From: Tachypleus tridentatus
Lineage: Eukaryota; Arthropoda; Merostomata; Xiphosura; Limulidae
NCBI RefSeq assembly: GCF_004210375.1
Contig: NC_134832.1
Span: 150,161,592-150,225,591 of the forward strand
Reading direction: 5' to 3'
Length of the DNA: 64,000 bases
Within the stretch, counting starts at the first letter, position 1, and every line of letters begins with the position of its first letter. The translations under genes and the position numbers were made by a program. Shown piece by piece: positions 1 to 11,961 of this stretch. The notes beneath the pieces are model-generated. The model saw only the letters and a list, made by a program, of their open reading frames with translations, ran no database searches and was not told where the DNA came from.

Positions 1-804
1 CGTGGGAATGTTGAAATAAAATGGCGGGTTTCATGGCTATCTTTATAAACATCCTCAACCTTAATGGAGAAAGTGTTTATAAATATATATATTATTTTTA
101 GTGGTAACAGGTCGTGAATCATGTATCAAGGATCCACAGTCCAGTGTACTGACAACTCTGACGCACTGCCTGAAAGAACATTCAATCTTTTTTTCCCATG
201 TTTATGACCACAAGCCACACTCCAGTCATTTGTTTGAATTTTTAAAGTTTAGGAGTGCACAGTGAAAAGAAAATCAAATATTCATAGAGAGTATGATACG
301 TAGATACAAGAATGTAACCTACGGTTCATTTGTTAATAATACTTCATATAAAACAAATGTGACGAAGTGGTTAGCGGGGAGATTACGAATGAGAGAAACC
401 AGGCGTGTGTCTCGCTAGTATAAAATCACATTTAGTACTTTAAATTAGTGGATGTGTAATGAGTGTGACAGTCACATTTTAATATTTGATGATAGTAGTC
501 CAACAGCAGTAGATATAGTACTTTAGCTGTTTTCTCTCCAGTTCAATATTAGGAATGGTTAGTATCATAAAAACCTTGGAAGTTTTCCATGAATATCTGA
601 TATTAAAAATAACAACAGTAAGTAATTCACTTTAAACTGAACACCATCCTAACCTGGTGTGAAGATTATTAGCCTTATTTCATACGAAAGGAAACACGAT
701 ACGTAAATAAAATGTTGCACTAAATAGTTTATAAGTCGTTAAACATCAATTCAACATCTTATCTGTGAAACTACAGCCTACATCAGTAACATTAAATCAA
801 TTCC

Positions 805-925
805 CTAGTGGCATATTGGACCGTTTGTGGACTTAAAACTCTTGCAAATTGATTTTGATACTCGTGGTGTGAAGAGAATAGGCAACTGTTTATGTTGCTT
901 TGTGCTTAACCACAAAACAAACAAA
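805..925 (+). mobile_element. SINE family 3 remnant in intron 1 (copy 1)
   Basis: It starts with CTAGTGGCA, has a decayed tRNA-like body with the B-box-like GATACTCGTGG, and ends in TTTGTGCTTAACCAC plus an ACAAAC tail, as in the better preserved member at 27,784. It lies just before the exon 2 acceptor, in the same orientation as the gene. The same insertion is at 7,485-7,604, 13,789-13,908 and 20,531-20,650, so it predates the array's duplication. Confidence 0.75.
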
Positions 926-970
926 TGTTAAAGTCACTTGTGTTTCTAAACACGAATTATATTCTTTCAG

Positions 971-1189
971 CTTGTCATCTGTGTTGTCTTATCCCTTGTT
1001 GCTACAAGCTTGGCTGGGTATTATGGAGGACTTTTAGGTTACAGAGGTGTTCTTGGCGGTGGATATGGAGGTTATCTTGGCGGTGGGTATGGAAATTATC
1101 TTGGCGGTGGGTATGGACACGGAATTCACGGTGTCTACTGTCCTTGGGCTTATCCCGTTTACCCTCATTACGGTGGTTATTACCACTAA
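971..1189 (+). CDS. Secreted Gly/Tyr-rich small protein, copy 1 (exon 2 only; exon 1 outside window)
   Basis: This is the second coding exon of the array gene. The acceptor TTCTTTCAG ends at 970, and the exon supplies the rest of the signal peptide (LVICVVLSLVATSLA) and the whole mature chain. Exon 1, coding Met-Lys-Phe-Thr, must lie left of the window. This copy has three GGGYG repeats where the other three copies have four. It is 24 bp (8 residues) shorter, with GGY rather than GSY after the first repeat, for a predicted mature chain of 57 residues. The C-terminal part with the single Cys, from HGVYCPW to the final His, is the same as in the other copies. No frame damage is visible. Function is not known; a structural cuticle protein or a Gly-rich defence peptide are the likely options. 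Confidence 0.8.
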   Translation, partial: LVICVVLSLVATSLAGYYGGLLGYRGVLGGGYGGYLGGGYGNYLGGGYGHGIHGVYCPWAYPVYPHYGGYYH

Positions 1190-1657
1190 ATGGTTAGTTC
1201 ATTAAATATTTAATTAATAATTATAAGGGTTATATCTACTTTGTCTTACAACAGGAGGATGTATGATATTGAAATATTGTACGAATTTATTTGATATAAA
1301 TAACAAAACTGACGTTGTGAAAGCAATGTGTTAAAATACCAAAGCCTTTTTTATTTTTATTTCACGATATTTATATTTTAATAAACCGTCACCACTAGAA
1401 TAGTTTGTAAGTAACATTTGTATCTGTAGGTTTGATATAACATAAGTTCAGGTTAATCACTGTTATTATTAATGTAGATAAATACTGACAAGGGGGGAAC
1501 TTAGAATTGTTTAATAAGTGTGATTGTTAATCTAGAGATCTAAGAATTAAAACGATACTTAAATGAAGTGACATGTGATAATAAAATTGACTGTCGTTTC
1601 TTGTTCTGTTATAACTCAATCGAACAACTTTGTACTGACAGACTCTTTACTTTCCAG

Positions 1658-1800
1658 GATGTAAGGAAAGTGGCCAACGAAAAGAGCCGTTTACATGTTC
1701 GTCGCATCAAACAAGATAATCAAGTTGTGAATTCGAATTACTGTACTATGCATTTCTTTTGTAAATTTACACTAGTAAATAAATGTTTTGAAATGAAAAC
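1658..1800 (+). other. Candidate 3' UTR exon of copy 1
   Basis: A strong acceptor (CTTTACTTTCCAG, ending 1,657) is followed by about 120 bp and AATAAA at 1,778-1,783. A donor-like GTTAGT lies 3 bp after the exon 2 stop (from 1,193), so a 3' UTR intron is plausible. A second AATAAA near 1,380 could instead end an unspliced transcript. The arrangement is repeated in all four units. Confidence 0.45.
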
Positions 1801-4800
1801 TGTTTTATGATTTTTCACCGAGGCTTAACATATGCTTAAGGCATAATGAACACATCCGTCTGAGTACAGTATACTGTTGTTCATTGTCCTTAAAGGGTAG
1901 TCGGGAACTTTTGTGTGTGAGTTTGTAACAGAACAAAGTTCATGATAAACATCTGCCAACAGGAGAACCATAGTGGTTTATATGTTACATTTCTCTCAGA
2001 TGAAAACATTCGTATAGCAACACTGTTGGTTGACAAAAGAACAAAAGAAAGGATGGCATGGTGCTCCAAGTAAAAGTTAATAAATTCAGATAGTCTCATA
2101 TTTAGAACACTATCGGTATCCACAATAACACCCACAAGAGAATTATGACCATAATGTTCACTGGTAAGGTGAAGACGATGATTACATAACAAACTTAACA
2201 CAATCCCCGAAACACAAACACACATCAAAGAAAAACAAGATAGAACGAAATAAAGTTCTTTCTAGTGTCTTGTGCTGTTAATAAGATAATACCTATTATC
2301 TTGGAAGGTAATGTTCACATACTCATATTCCAGGAGAATTGTAGTCAGTTTGTAAAGATAACTGGTCTATCAATAACCTTGTTTTGCTTCCCAGAAGCTG
2401 TTTGAGATAGAAATTGTAGTTCAGGGTAACACTGGATAACCATAAGCACGAGATTAAATACGAGGGTTGAGAAAACAAGTATTTAATGGGAACAAACCTC
2501 AATATAAACGGTCAGTATATCTCTGTAAATATTAATTTATTGGAGGAAACCTAAACGTATAAAAGCCACGTCATAAAATTTAGTTTTGTACAACTTACAA
2601 TAGTGGGAGTATTCTGTATATACGTAACTATGTATGTGACTGAAATAATAAAACAGTTTGACGTTATTTATTTGATCACATAATTTCATAAAATAATTCC
2701 ATACTTCGGGTATCGAAGACTCCAAGAATTATAAAATACTTACCATGTGTACAACAACCATTCCTTTATCAAGGAACACAATTTTAAATACAAGCACTTT
2801 ATTCACAAGAATAACATAACTTCACTAGAACTGTACGTGAGGGTTTAGTTATATCTTTATTGATGTAAATTATAAATACAGTTCTTATAAAGGAGTTGAT
2901 AAACCATTGTTATTTTTCAGTAAAGGGTACAACTTTGAATACATAAAAATATTACAGTTTATATCAGCACTGTCTAAACACGTTTCTCCTGTAGTACTTC
3001 ACAGAAAAATCTCTTTTGAGAAAGTGTTCATTTTTCTTAATGTTTCTAAATGAGGTATGGATACTGCGTTTAATAATTAATAGCATAAACATCTGCACAT
3101 AGGTCGTCAATTCTACAAGTATCCTAAAATACGAATTGATTCACTAGGTGTAACAACTGACAGTTATGGGTGCTTATAGAAATAAATTATATTTAAAATT
3201 CTGTAGTTTCTATTTTCTAATGTTATCTATTGAACAACACGAGCATAATAAACTAAATAGGCGACTTAGTAAAGGCCAGTGACCTACTGACATCTGGATC
3301 TCTCCGATCAATTGTTTAATGTTTACTCGTGCTGAGTACAGCGATAGTAGACCACGAGACATCCTTTCAGATACAACAAAACAAACACTAAACAGTTATG
3401 TAATGGATATTTCACTGTTTTAAGGTTCAAATGATATAACTTATTTTAATTTATGTTATAGATGTTTGCCTATAACAATTTATCCCCATGTGTGATATTA
3501 GTTTGAGTAAAATATATTTATAAGATTCATTATAAGTGGTATCTAGAGGGATAATATATCATCTATTTACGTATATATCTTAACCAGTTTGATCTTTATC
3601 CACTAGAGGTGATAAAACCCTCGATTTTGGAGTTTTAAATCATTATCTCTTCCAATGTTACTCTGTTTGACCATCATTGTTTTAACTATCATTTATCTTT
3701 TATACAACATTTTACCAGCAACAGAAGAATAATGATTTGATTGATATCTGTATCATAGAGAAATACCCGTTTTCAAAATAGCTTTGAAGAGTAAAATTCT
3801 TTGTTTGTTCTGCTCAACTGGAATGTTGAAAACTGAAACCATGTTTTGAAAGTTAGAAGTCTCCAAACTAATCATAGTTTCAGTGGGGAGCGGTGTTGGG
3901 TTCGTAACGTTTTTGTCCAGTTTTTATTACAATAAATATGATATCAATATATGAATTATTTTAGGTTTTACAAAATGTGCTTATATTTACAGGATAATAA
4001 GTACAATCTAAAGAAGGTTATGTTAATATAAATGTTTAATTGGTGGTAATATAAAGGTTGTCTTACTTTCAGGTTTAAAAAGCACCGATTATTATTCAGT
4101 TTTAGAAAATTATATTTTTCACTTTGTGTCATTGATTTTGAAACTTATAGATTAGAACCTAACCAAAACTCAACTTATGAACCTTAGATGAAATCTTTCC
4201 TTTACCCAAGATGGAGACATTTGTTGAGTCATTCATACTTCATGATATATATGAGGCATATAGAGTATATATTTCATAGATTGCAGGACAGAGCATAATG
4301 TAAAATCCATAACCTCGTATAAAAAAGTATATACATTAGAAAAACTGAATACTTCTCTCTGTTTTACTGTCGTCTAGGCTTACGTAACCCTAATCCAAAG
4401 ACTGATGATAAGCCTGAACTTAGTTGTTTTACAAACTAAACACAAACAACAAATAATAATTCATACTAACTAAAATTATAGAATTACTAAAATAAGTTTA
4501 GTAGCTACTCTTAAATATAGCCATGAAATGTTTTATTTTCTAATGCTTGGTGTAACGTCTTTGATCAACATATGATGATATACATGGAGAACAAATACCA
4601 ATAATGATACGAGTGATTTAAAACTTTCGTAACAATGTATTTAATATCGCAAGACGGACGTGACTGAGTGATAAACGGTTATGGTCTTGAAATGGGATGA
4701 TTCGTGGTTCGCTATCCGTTACTTACCAAAATGGTCTGCAGTTAGGGGCTCTTTTATAGAGTTGGTCACATATTTCCATTTCTCACAGAAAAGTATGCCT

Positions 4801-5394
4801 GGAGTTGGCGGCGAGTTTTGTTGCCTTCCCTTTAGTTTATCAGACTAGACACAGAGACCCTTCTCTTATAAGATATTAAAAAATCTTCAATAATTTTTTT
4901 GTTATTTACTAGAATGAGACTGGTAACAAATTTGATCATATATTTATTTCGTAAAGATCTGACATATCAAGTTATACATTCATTGTACACCATAAGACTG
5001 AACACATCTAACACATAAACGTGCACACGAACATTGCTCAAATCAGAAATAGACGAGTCCTTTTATGTAGTTGTTTACATATATAATGTAATATGTTTAT
5101 GTATACGTATTATGTTAATACACATAAAGAGAAATGAAACTATTAAAATAACCAGATAAGATTATCAACAGTACATCCTTTCTTTAACATCACAAACTAG
5201 TCTTCCTAGCAATTTAAATGTGTAGAGGAACAACCTACGTAAATAATAGTGTAGTTTAAACGGCTACCAATATATGTCACTTACGTACGATTCAATAAAT
5301 AAATTCAAGCGCAATTTTTGAATGAACAAAATATATATTCTTTGATTTTTGTTAAATTTCTGTTGTTATAACTGAGAAGATTGGAAGTGTCAAA
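1801..5394. other. Spacer of unit 1, subtype A
   Basis: I see no convincing gene here. Open frames on the minus strand (1,890-2,228 and 2,537-2,725) recur in the other units only because the units are near-identical, and indels change their ends. Subtype-A markers are CATAGGTCGTC near 3,100 and TATAGAGTATA near 4,260, both shared with unit 3. Confidence 0.7.
4640..4870 (+). mobile_element. Old SINE family 1 remnant in the spacer
   Basis: A decayed tRNA-like head (GGTTCGCTATCCG) is followed by the family 1 body: GAGTTGGCGGCGAGT, TTGCCTTCCCTTTAGT, then a diverged tail. Equivalent copies are at about 17,675-17,905 and 24,395-24,625. In unit 2 the head has been lost by a deletion near 11,340 and only the body remains (about 11,345-11,440). 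The insertion predates the array. Confidence 0.6.
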
Positions 5395-5419
5395 TGATTG
5401 GTAGAATTTAAACCAATCA
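5395..5419. promoter_or_regulatory. Paired inverted CCAAT boxes upstream of copy 2
   Basis: TGATTGGT (5,395-5,402) and ACCAATCA (5,412-5,419) form a perfect 8-bp inverted repeat with a 9-bp spacer, so a CCAAT box lies on each strand. It lies about 410 bp upstream of the TATA box. The same element is at 11,962-11,986 for copy 3, where a deletion brings it to about 173 bp, and at about 18,429-18,453 for copy 4. Binding by NF-Y is a guess from the motif. Confidence 0.4.
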
Positions 5420-5809
5420 GAGAGCTGTGATATTTAATACCTATAAGTATTATATGATCTGATATATCAGGGCTCGAGTTGAACGACATGATTGTAAAAA
5501 TTGTTATCAGTTAAAACTTGTACTACCAGTCAGCTGTTGCTTAGATTATTTTGTTTTTCCACATACAAATATATTTAATACGTTAACATTAGTTAGTGTT
5601 TGTAAATCTTGTTATATCGGGGAACTGAAAATAAACCTTAAAAAAATAAATTATGAATATTTGAAAGAAAACGAGAAAAAACAAAATAAGGTAAACAATA
5701 AAAATGCCTTTAAAACTGACTCTAGGTATTCGTATACTATTTTCATTAATAAATACATTAGATAACTATCAATAATTTCTCTCAAAAAATATGTTTAAGA
5801 ACTTCCTGT

Positions 5810-5836
5810 GAACGTTCTCGGCGAATAGTATAAAAG
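5810..5836 (+). promoter_or_regulatory. Core promoter of copy 2: GAACGTTC palindrome and TATA box
   Basis: TATAAAAG is at 5,829-5,836, 78 bp before the ATG. The 8-bp palindrome GAACGTTC is at 5,810-5,817. It has the GAAnnTTC form of two facing heat-shock half sites, although a palindrome of this size can serve other dimeric factors. Transcription would start about 30 bp after the TATA, near 5,860. The same layout stands before copies 3 and 4. Confidence 0.7.
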
Positions 5837-5913
5837 GAGGTTTGTTGTACCCAAGCAGGTATTATCGAGTTGTTTGAGAAAACGAGAGAGTTTGTTTGGT
5901 TAGTGCTAAAAAG

Positions 5914-7892
5914 ATGAAGTTCACTGTAAGTATATGTTAATAACAGTAGTTATCTAGATATACTAAAATATATGTACTTATTCAATTCATTAACTAAGTG
6001 TAACAGACTATTATTTTATTTTAGGATTTAGATTCATTCAATTAACTCTCTTTGAAACGAAAGTATAATTAGGCTTAATACGGATTACACAAAATAACTT
6101 GTGTTGATATGACTTTTCATCTATAAATAAATATTGGATTAAAACAATTCTCTAAAGTAAAATTAAGCAACAACAGCATTCCACGTCAAATCTAAATATT
6201 TCACTCAATTAAAATGTTAGTGAAGAAAAATCGTGTTTTATCTTTTGGTAAGAACAAAGTAACACAATATGATATTTTGTTCTGAACACATTTTATAGCC
6301 CCTCAATTTACCGTTGTGGTTTGGAAAACCAACACAAATAAGGACCAATTTGGTTTAAAATACGGAAGTCATAACATTTAATATTTTCTTTACCATGTGA
6401 ACCATAAAATTGTTTAAAATTTATTATGTTGAAGTTATCTTAATATTAAAAGCTTTCTGCACTACCTAATTGGACTTGATAAACTAGAGGGAAGTGTTTA
6501 ACACCTGCCACCGTAAACACGTGATCTGTTGAAATGAGTGTGTGTGTTTTCTTGGAGCAAAGCCACATAGGGCTATCTGCTCAGCCCACCGAGGGAATCG
6601 AATCCCTGATTTTAGCGTTGTAAATCCGGAGACATACCGCTGTACTAGCGTGGGAATGTTGAAATAAAATGGCGGGTTTCATGGCTATCTTTATAAACAT
6701 CCTCAACCTTAATTTGAGAAAGTGTTTATAAATATATATATTATTTTTAGTGGTAACAGGTCGTGAATCATGTATCAAGGATCCACAGTCCAGTGTACTG
6801 ACAACTCTGACGCACTGCCTGAAAGAACATTCAATCTTTTTTTCCCATGTTCATGACCACAAGCCACACTCTAGTCATGTTCATGACCACAAGCCACACT
6901 CAGTCATTTGTTTGAATTTTTAAAGTTTAGGAGTGCACGAGTGAAAAGAAAATCAAATATTCATAGAGAGTATAATACGTAGATACAAGAATGTAACCTA
7001 CGGTTCATTTGTTAATAATACTTCATATAAAACAAATGTGACGAAGTGGTTAGCGGGGAGAGATTACGAATGAGAGAAACCAGGCGTGTGTCTCGCTAGT
7101 ATAAAATCACATTTAGTACTTTAAATTAGTGGATGTGTAATGAGTGTGACAGTCAAATTTTAATATTTGATGATAGTAGTCCAACAGCAGTAGATATAGT
7201 ACTTTAGCTGTTTTCTCTCCAGTTCAATATTAGGGATGGTTAGTATCATAAAAACCTTGGAAGTTTTTCATGAATATCTGATATTAAAATAACAACAGTA
7301 AGTAATTCACTTTAAACTGAACACCATCCTAACCTGGTGTGAAGATTATTAGCCTCATTTCATACGAAAGGAAACACGATACGTAAATAAAATGTTGCAC
7401 TAAATAGTTTATAAGTCGTTAAACATCAATTCAACATCTTATCTGTGAAACTACAGCCTACATTAGTAACATTAAATCAATTCCCTAGTGGCATATTGGA
7501 CCGTTTGTGGACTTAAAACTCTTGCAAATTGATTTTGATACTCGTGGTGTGAAGAGAATAGGTAACTGTTTATGTTGCTTTGTGCTTAACCACAAACAAA
7601 CAAATGTTAAAGTCACTTGTGTTTCTAAATACGAATTATATTCTTTCAGCTTGTCATCTGTGTTGTCTTATCCCTTGTTGCTACAAGCTTGGCTGGGTAT
7701 TATGGAGGACTTTTAGGTTATAGAGGTGTTCTTGGCGGTGGATATGGAAGTTATCTTGGCGGTGGGTATGGAAATTATCTTGGCGGTGGGTATGGAGGTT
7801 ATCCTGGCGGTGGGTATGGACACGGAATTCACGGTGTCTACTGTCCTTGGGCTTATCCCGTTTACCCTCATTACGGTGGTTATTACCACTAA
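5914..7892 (+). CDS. Secreted Gly/Tyr-rich small protein, copy 2 (two coding exons)
   Basis: Exon 1 is 5,914-5,925 (ATG AAG TTC ACT), followed by donor GTAAGT. The phase-0 intron of 1,724 bp ends with TTCTTTCAG, and exon 2 is 7,650-7,892 with a TAA stop. The spliced product is 84 residues. Residues 1-19 (MKFTLVICVVLSLVATSLA) are a textbook signal peptide, with Ser and Ala at -3 and -1. The 65-residue mature chain is 26 Gly and 16 Tyr: four GGGYG repeats about 8 residues apart, a single Cys, then a Pro/Tyr-rich tail ending GGYYH. The exon pair is supported by the TATA box 78 bp upstream and by the way exon 1 completes the signal peptide exactly. Gly/Tyr-rich secreted proteins of this kind include arthropod cuticle and silk-like proteins and some antimicrobial peptides; which one this is cannot be told from sequence. 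The single Cys could allow disulfide dimers. Confidence 0.85.
6541..6650 (-). mobile_element. SINE family 2 in intron 1 of copy 2
   Basis: Read on the minus strand it starts CGCTAGTACAGCGG, has a GGATTCGATTCCC-type B box and the body GGTGGGCTGAGCAGATAGCCC, and ends in TTTGCTCCAAGAAAACAC. It lies opposite to the gene. The same insertion is at 12,871-12,984 and 19,579-19,692. The window's first base falls at the edge of the copy 1 equivalent. Confidence 0.8.
7485..7604 (+). mobile_element. SINE family 3 remnant in intron 1 (copy 2)
   Basis: This is the copy 2 equivalent of the element at 805-925: CTAGTGGCA start, GATACTCGTGG, TTTGTGCTTAACCAC and an ACAAAC tail. The 69-codon open frame at 7,507-7,716 is mostly this SINE and is not a gene. 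Confidence 0.75.
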
Positions 7893-8359
7893 ATGGTTAG
7901 TTCATTAAATATTTAATTAATAATTATAAGGGTTATATCTACTTTGTCTTACAACAGGAGGATGTATGATATTGAAATATTGTACGAATTTATTTGATAT
8001 AAATAACAAAACTGACGTTGTGAAAGCAATGTGTTAAAATACCAAAGCCTTTTTTATTTTTATTTCACGATATTTATATTTTAATAAACCGTCACCACTA
8101 GAATAGTTTGTAAGTAACATTTGTATCTGTAGGTTTGATATAACATAAGTTCAGGTTAATCACTGTTATTATTAATGTAGATAAATACTGACAAGGGGGA
8201 ACTTAGAATTGTTTAATAAGTGTGATTGTTAATCTAGAGATCTAAGAATTAAAACGATACTTAAATGAAGTGACATGTGATAATAAAATTGACTGTCGTT
8301 TCTTGTTCTGTTATAACTCATTCGAACAACTTTGTACTGACAGACTCTTTACTTTCCAG

Positions 8360-8502
8360 GATGTAAGGAAAGTGGCCAACGAAAAGAGCCGTTTACATGT
8401 TCGTCGCATCAAACAAGATAATCAAGTTGTGAATTCAATTACTGTACTATGCATTTCTTTTGTAAATTTACACTAGTAAATAAATGTTTTGAAATGAAAA
8501 CT
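8360..8502 (+). other. Candidate 3' UTR exon of copy 2
   Basis: The acceptor CTTTACTTTCCAG ends at 8,359 and AATAAA lies at 8,479-8,484. The matching donor GTTAGT begins at 7,896, 3 bp after the stop, so the 3' UTR intron would be 464 bp. A nearer AATAAA around 8,082 gives an unspliced alternative. Confidence 0.45.
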
Positions 8503-11500
8503 GTTTTATGATTTTTAACCTAGGCTTAACATACGCTTAAGGCATGATGAACACATCCGTCTGAGTACAGTATACTGTTGTTCATTGTCCTTAAAGGGTA
8601 GTCGGGAACTTTTGTGTGTGAGTTTGTAACAGAACAAAGTTCATGATAAACATCTGCCAATAGGAGAACCATAGTGGTTTATATGTTACATTTCTCTCAG
8701 ATGAAAACATTCGTATAGCAACACTGTTGGTTGACAAAAGAACAAAAGAAAGGATGGCATGGTGCTCTAAGTAAAAGTTAATAAATTCAGATAGTCTCAT
8801 ATTTAGAACACTATCGGTATCCACAATAACACCCACAAGAGAATTATGACCATAGTGTTCACTGGTAAGGTGAAGACGATGATTACATAACAAACTTAAC
8901 ACAATCCCGAAACACAAACACACATCAAAGAAAACAAGATAGAACGAAATAAAGTTCTTTCTAGTGTTTTGTGCTGTTAATAAGATAATACTTATTATTT
9001 TGGAAGGTAATGTTCACATACACATATTCCAGGAGAATTGTAGTCAGTTTGTAAAGATAACTGGTCTATCAATAACCTTGTTTTGCTTCCCAGAAGCTGT
9101 TTGAGATAGAAATTGTAGTTCAGGGTAACACTGTATAACCATAAGCACGAGATTAAATACGAGGGTTGAGAAAACAAGTATTTAATGGGAACAAACTTCA
9201 ATATAAACGGTCAGTATATCTCTGTAAATATTAATTTATTGGAGGAAACCTAAACGTATGAAAGCCACGTCACAAAATTTAGTTTTGTACAACTTACAAT
9301 AGTGGGAGTATTCTGTATATACGTAACTATGTATGTGACTGAAATAATAAAACAGTTTGACGTTATTTATTTGATCACATAATTTTATAAAATAATTCCA
9401 TACTTCGGATATCGAAGACTCCAAGAATTATAAAATACTTACCATGTGTACAACAACCATTCCTTTATCAAGGAACACAATTTTAAATACAAGCACTTTA
9501 TTCACAAGAATAACATAACTTCACTAGAACTGTACGTTAGTTATATCTTTATTGATGTAAATTATAAATACAGTTCTTATAACGGAGTTGATAAACCACT
9601 GTTATTTTTTCAGTAAAGGGTACAACTTTGAATACATAAAAATATTACAGTTTATATCAGCACTGTCTAAACACGTTTCTCCTGTAGTACTTCACAGAAA
9701 AATCTCTTTTGAGAAAGTGTTCATTTTTCTTAATGTTTCCAAATGAGGTATGGATACTGCGTTTAATAATTAATAGCATAAACATCTGCACATAGAGCGT
9801 CAATTCTACAAGTATCCTTAAATACGAATTGATTCACTAGGTGTAAGAACTGACAGTTATGGGTGCTTATTGAAATAAATTATATTTAAAATTCTGTAGT
9901 TTCTATTTTATAAAATTATCTATTGAACAACACGAGCATAATAAACTAAATAGGCGACTTAGTAAAGGCCAGTGACCTACTGACATCTGGATCTCTCCGA
10001 TCAATTGTTTAATGTTTACTCGTGCTGAGTACAGCGATAGTAGACCACGAGACATCCTTTCAGATACAACAAAACAAACACTAAACAGTTATGTAATGGA
10101 TATTTCACTGTTTTAAGGTTCAAATGATATAACTTATTTTAATTTATGTTATAGATGTTTGCCTATAACAATTTATCCCCATGTGTGATATTAGTTTGAG
10201 TAAAATATATTTATAAGATTCATTATAAGTGGTATCTAGAGGGATAATATATCATCTATTTACGTATATATCTTAACCAGTTTGATCTTTATCCACTAGA
10301 GGTGATGAAACCCTCGATTTTGGAGTTTTAAATCATTATCTCTTCCAATGTTACTCTGTTTGACCATCATTGTTTTAACTATCATTTATCTTTTATACAA
10401 CATTTTACCAGCAACAGAAGAATAATGATTTGATTGATATCTGTATCATAGAGAAATACCCGTTTTCAAAATAGCTTTGAAGAGTAACATTCTTTGTTTG
10501 TTCTGCTCAACTGGAATGTTGAAAACTGAAACCATGTTTTGAAAGTTAGAAGTCTCCAAACTAATCATAGTTCCAGTGGGGAGCGGTGTTGGGTTCGTAA
10601 CGTTTTTGTCCAGTTTTTATTACAATAAATATGATATCAATATATGAATTATTTTAGGTTTTACAAAATGTGCTTATATTTACAGGATAATAAGTACAAT
10701 CTAAAGAAGGTTATGTTAATATAAATGTTTAATTGGTGGTAATATAAAGGTTGTCTTACTTTCAGGTTTAAAAAGCACCGATTATTATTCAGTTTTAGAA
10801 AATTATATTTTTCACTTTGTGTCATTGATTTTGAAACTTATAGATTAGAACCTAACCAAAACTCAACTTAAGAACCTTAGATGAAATCTTTCCTTTACCC
10901 AAGATGGAGACATTTGTTGAGTCATTCATACTTCATGATATATATGAGGCATCTGTGTTGAGGCATATATTTCATAGATTGCAGGACAGAGCATAATGTA
11001 AAATCCATAACCTCGTATAAAAAAGTATATACATTAGAAAAACTGAATACTTCTCTCTGTTTTACTGTCGTCTAGGCTTACGTAACCCTAATCCAAAGAC
11101 TGATGATAAGCCTGAACTTAGTTGTTTTACAAACTAAACACAAACAACAAATAATAATTCATACTAACTAAAAATTATAGAATTACTAAAATAAGTTTAG
11201 TAGCTACTCTCAAATATAGCCATGAAATGTTTTTATTTTTTAATGCTTGGTGTAACGTCTGTGATCAACATATGATGATATACATAGAACAAATACCCAT
11301 AATGCTACGAGTGATTTAAAACTTTTTGTAAACAATGTTTCTTTCTATTTCTCACAGAAAAGTATGCCTGGAGTTGGCGGCGAGTTTTGTTGCCTTCCAT
11401 TTAGTTTATCAGACTAGACACAGAGACTCTTCTCTTATAAGATATTAAAAAATCTTCAATAATTTGTTTGTTTTTTACTAGAATGAGACTGGTAACAAAT

Positions 11501-11961
11501 TTGATCATATATTTATTTCGTAAAGATCTGACATATCAAGTTATACATTCATTGTACACCATAAGACTGAACACATCTAACACATAAACGTGCACACGAA
11601 CATTGCTCAAATCAGAAATAGACGAGTCCTTTTATGTAGTTGTTTACATATATAATGTAATATGTTTATATATACGTATTATGTTAATACACATAAAGAG
11701 AAATGAAACTATTAAAATAACCAGATAAGATTATCAACAGTACATCCTTTCTTTAACATCACAAACTAGTCTTCCTAGCAATTTAAATGTGTAGAGGAAC
11801 AACCTACGTAAATAATAGTGTAGTTTAAACGGCTACCAATATATGTCACTTACGTACGATTCAATAAATAAACTCAAGCGCAATTTTTGAATAAACAAAA
11901 TATATATTCCCTGATTTTGTTAAATTTCTGTTGTTATAACTGAGAAGATGGAAGTGTCAAA
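8503..11961. other. Spacer of unit 2, subtype B
   Basis: No gene seen. Subtype-B markers shared with unit 4 include CATAGAGCGTC near 9,796 and GCATCTGTGTTGAGGC near 10,950. About 130 bp of the SINE region is deleted near 11,340, compared with units 1, 3 and 4. Confidence 0.7.

Noticed and set aside
1568-1810. 80-codon plus-strand frame in each unit
   Set aside because: It spans a strong splice acceptor and an AATAAA and fits better as intron plus non-coding exon. In unit 2 a one-base change alters its end.
1890-2228. Minus-strand open frame of 112-134 codons repeated in all four units, with a faint look of a nucleotidyltransferase such as eIF2B gamma
   Set aside because: The repetition only reflects the near-identity of the units. 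Single-base indels change its start or end in units 2 and 3, and the resemblance is too weak to support a call.
7507-7716. 69-codon frame ending in exon 2
   Set aside because: It reads through a SINE and then exon 2 in the wrong frame.
7726-7908. 60-codon frame over exon 2 (MFLAVDMEV start)
   Set aside because: Another frame of the GGGYG repeat. It lacks a signal peptide and has no link to exon 1.
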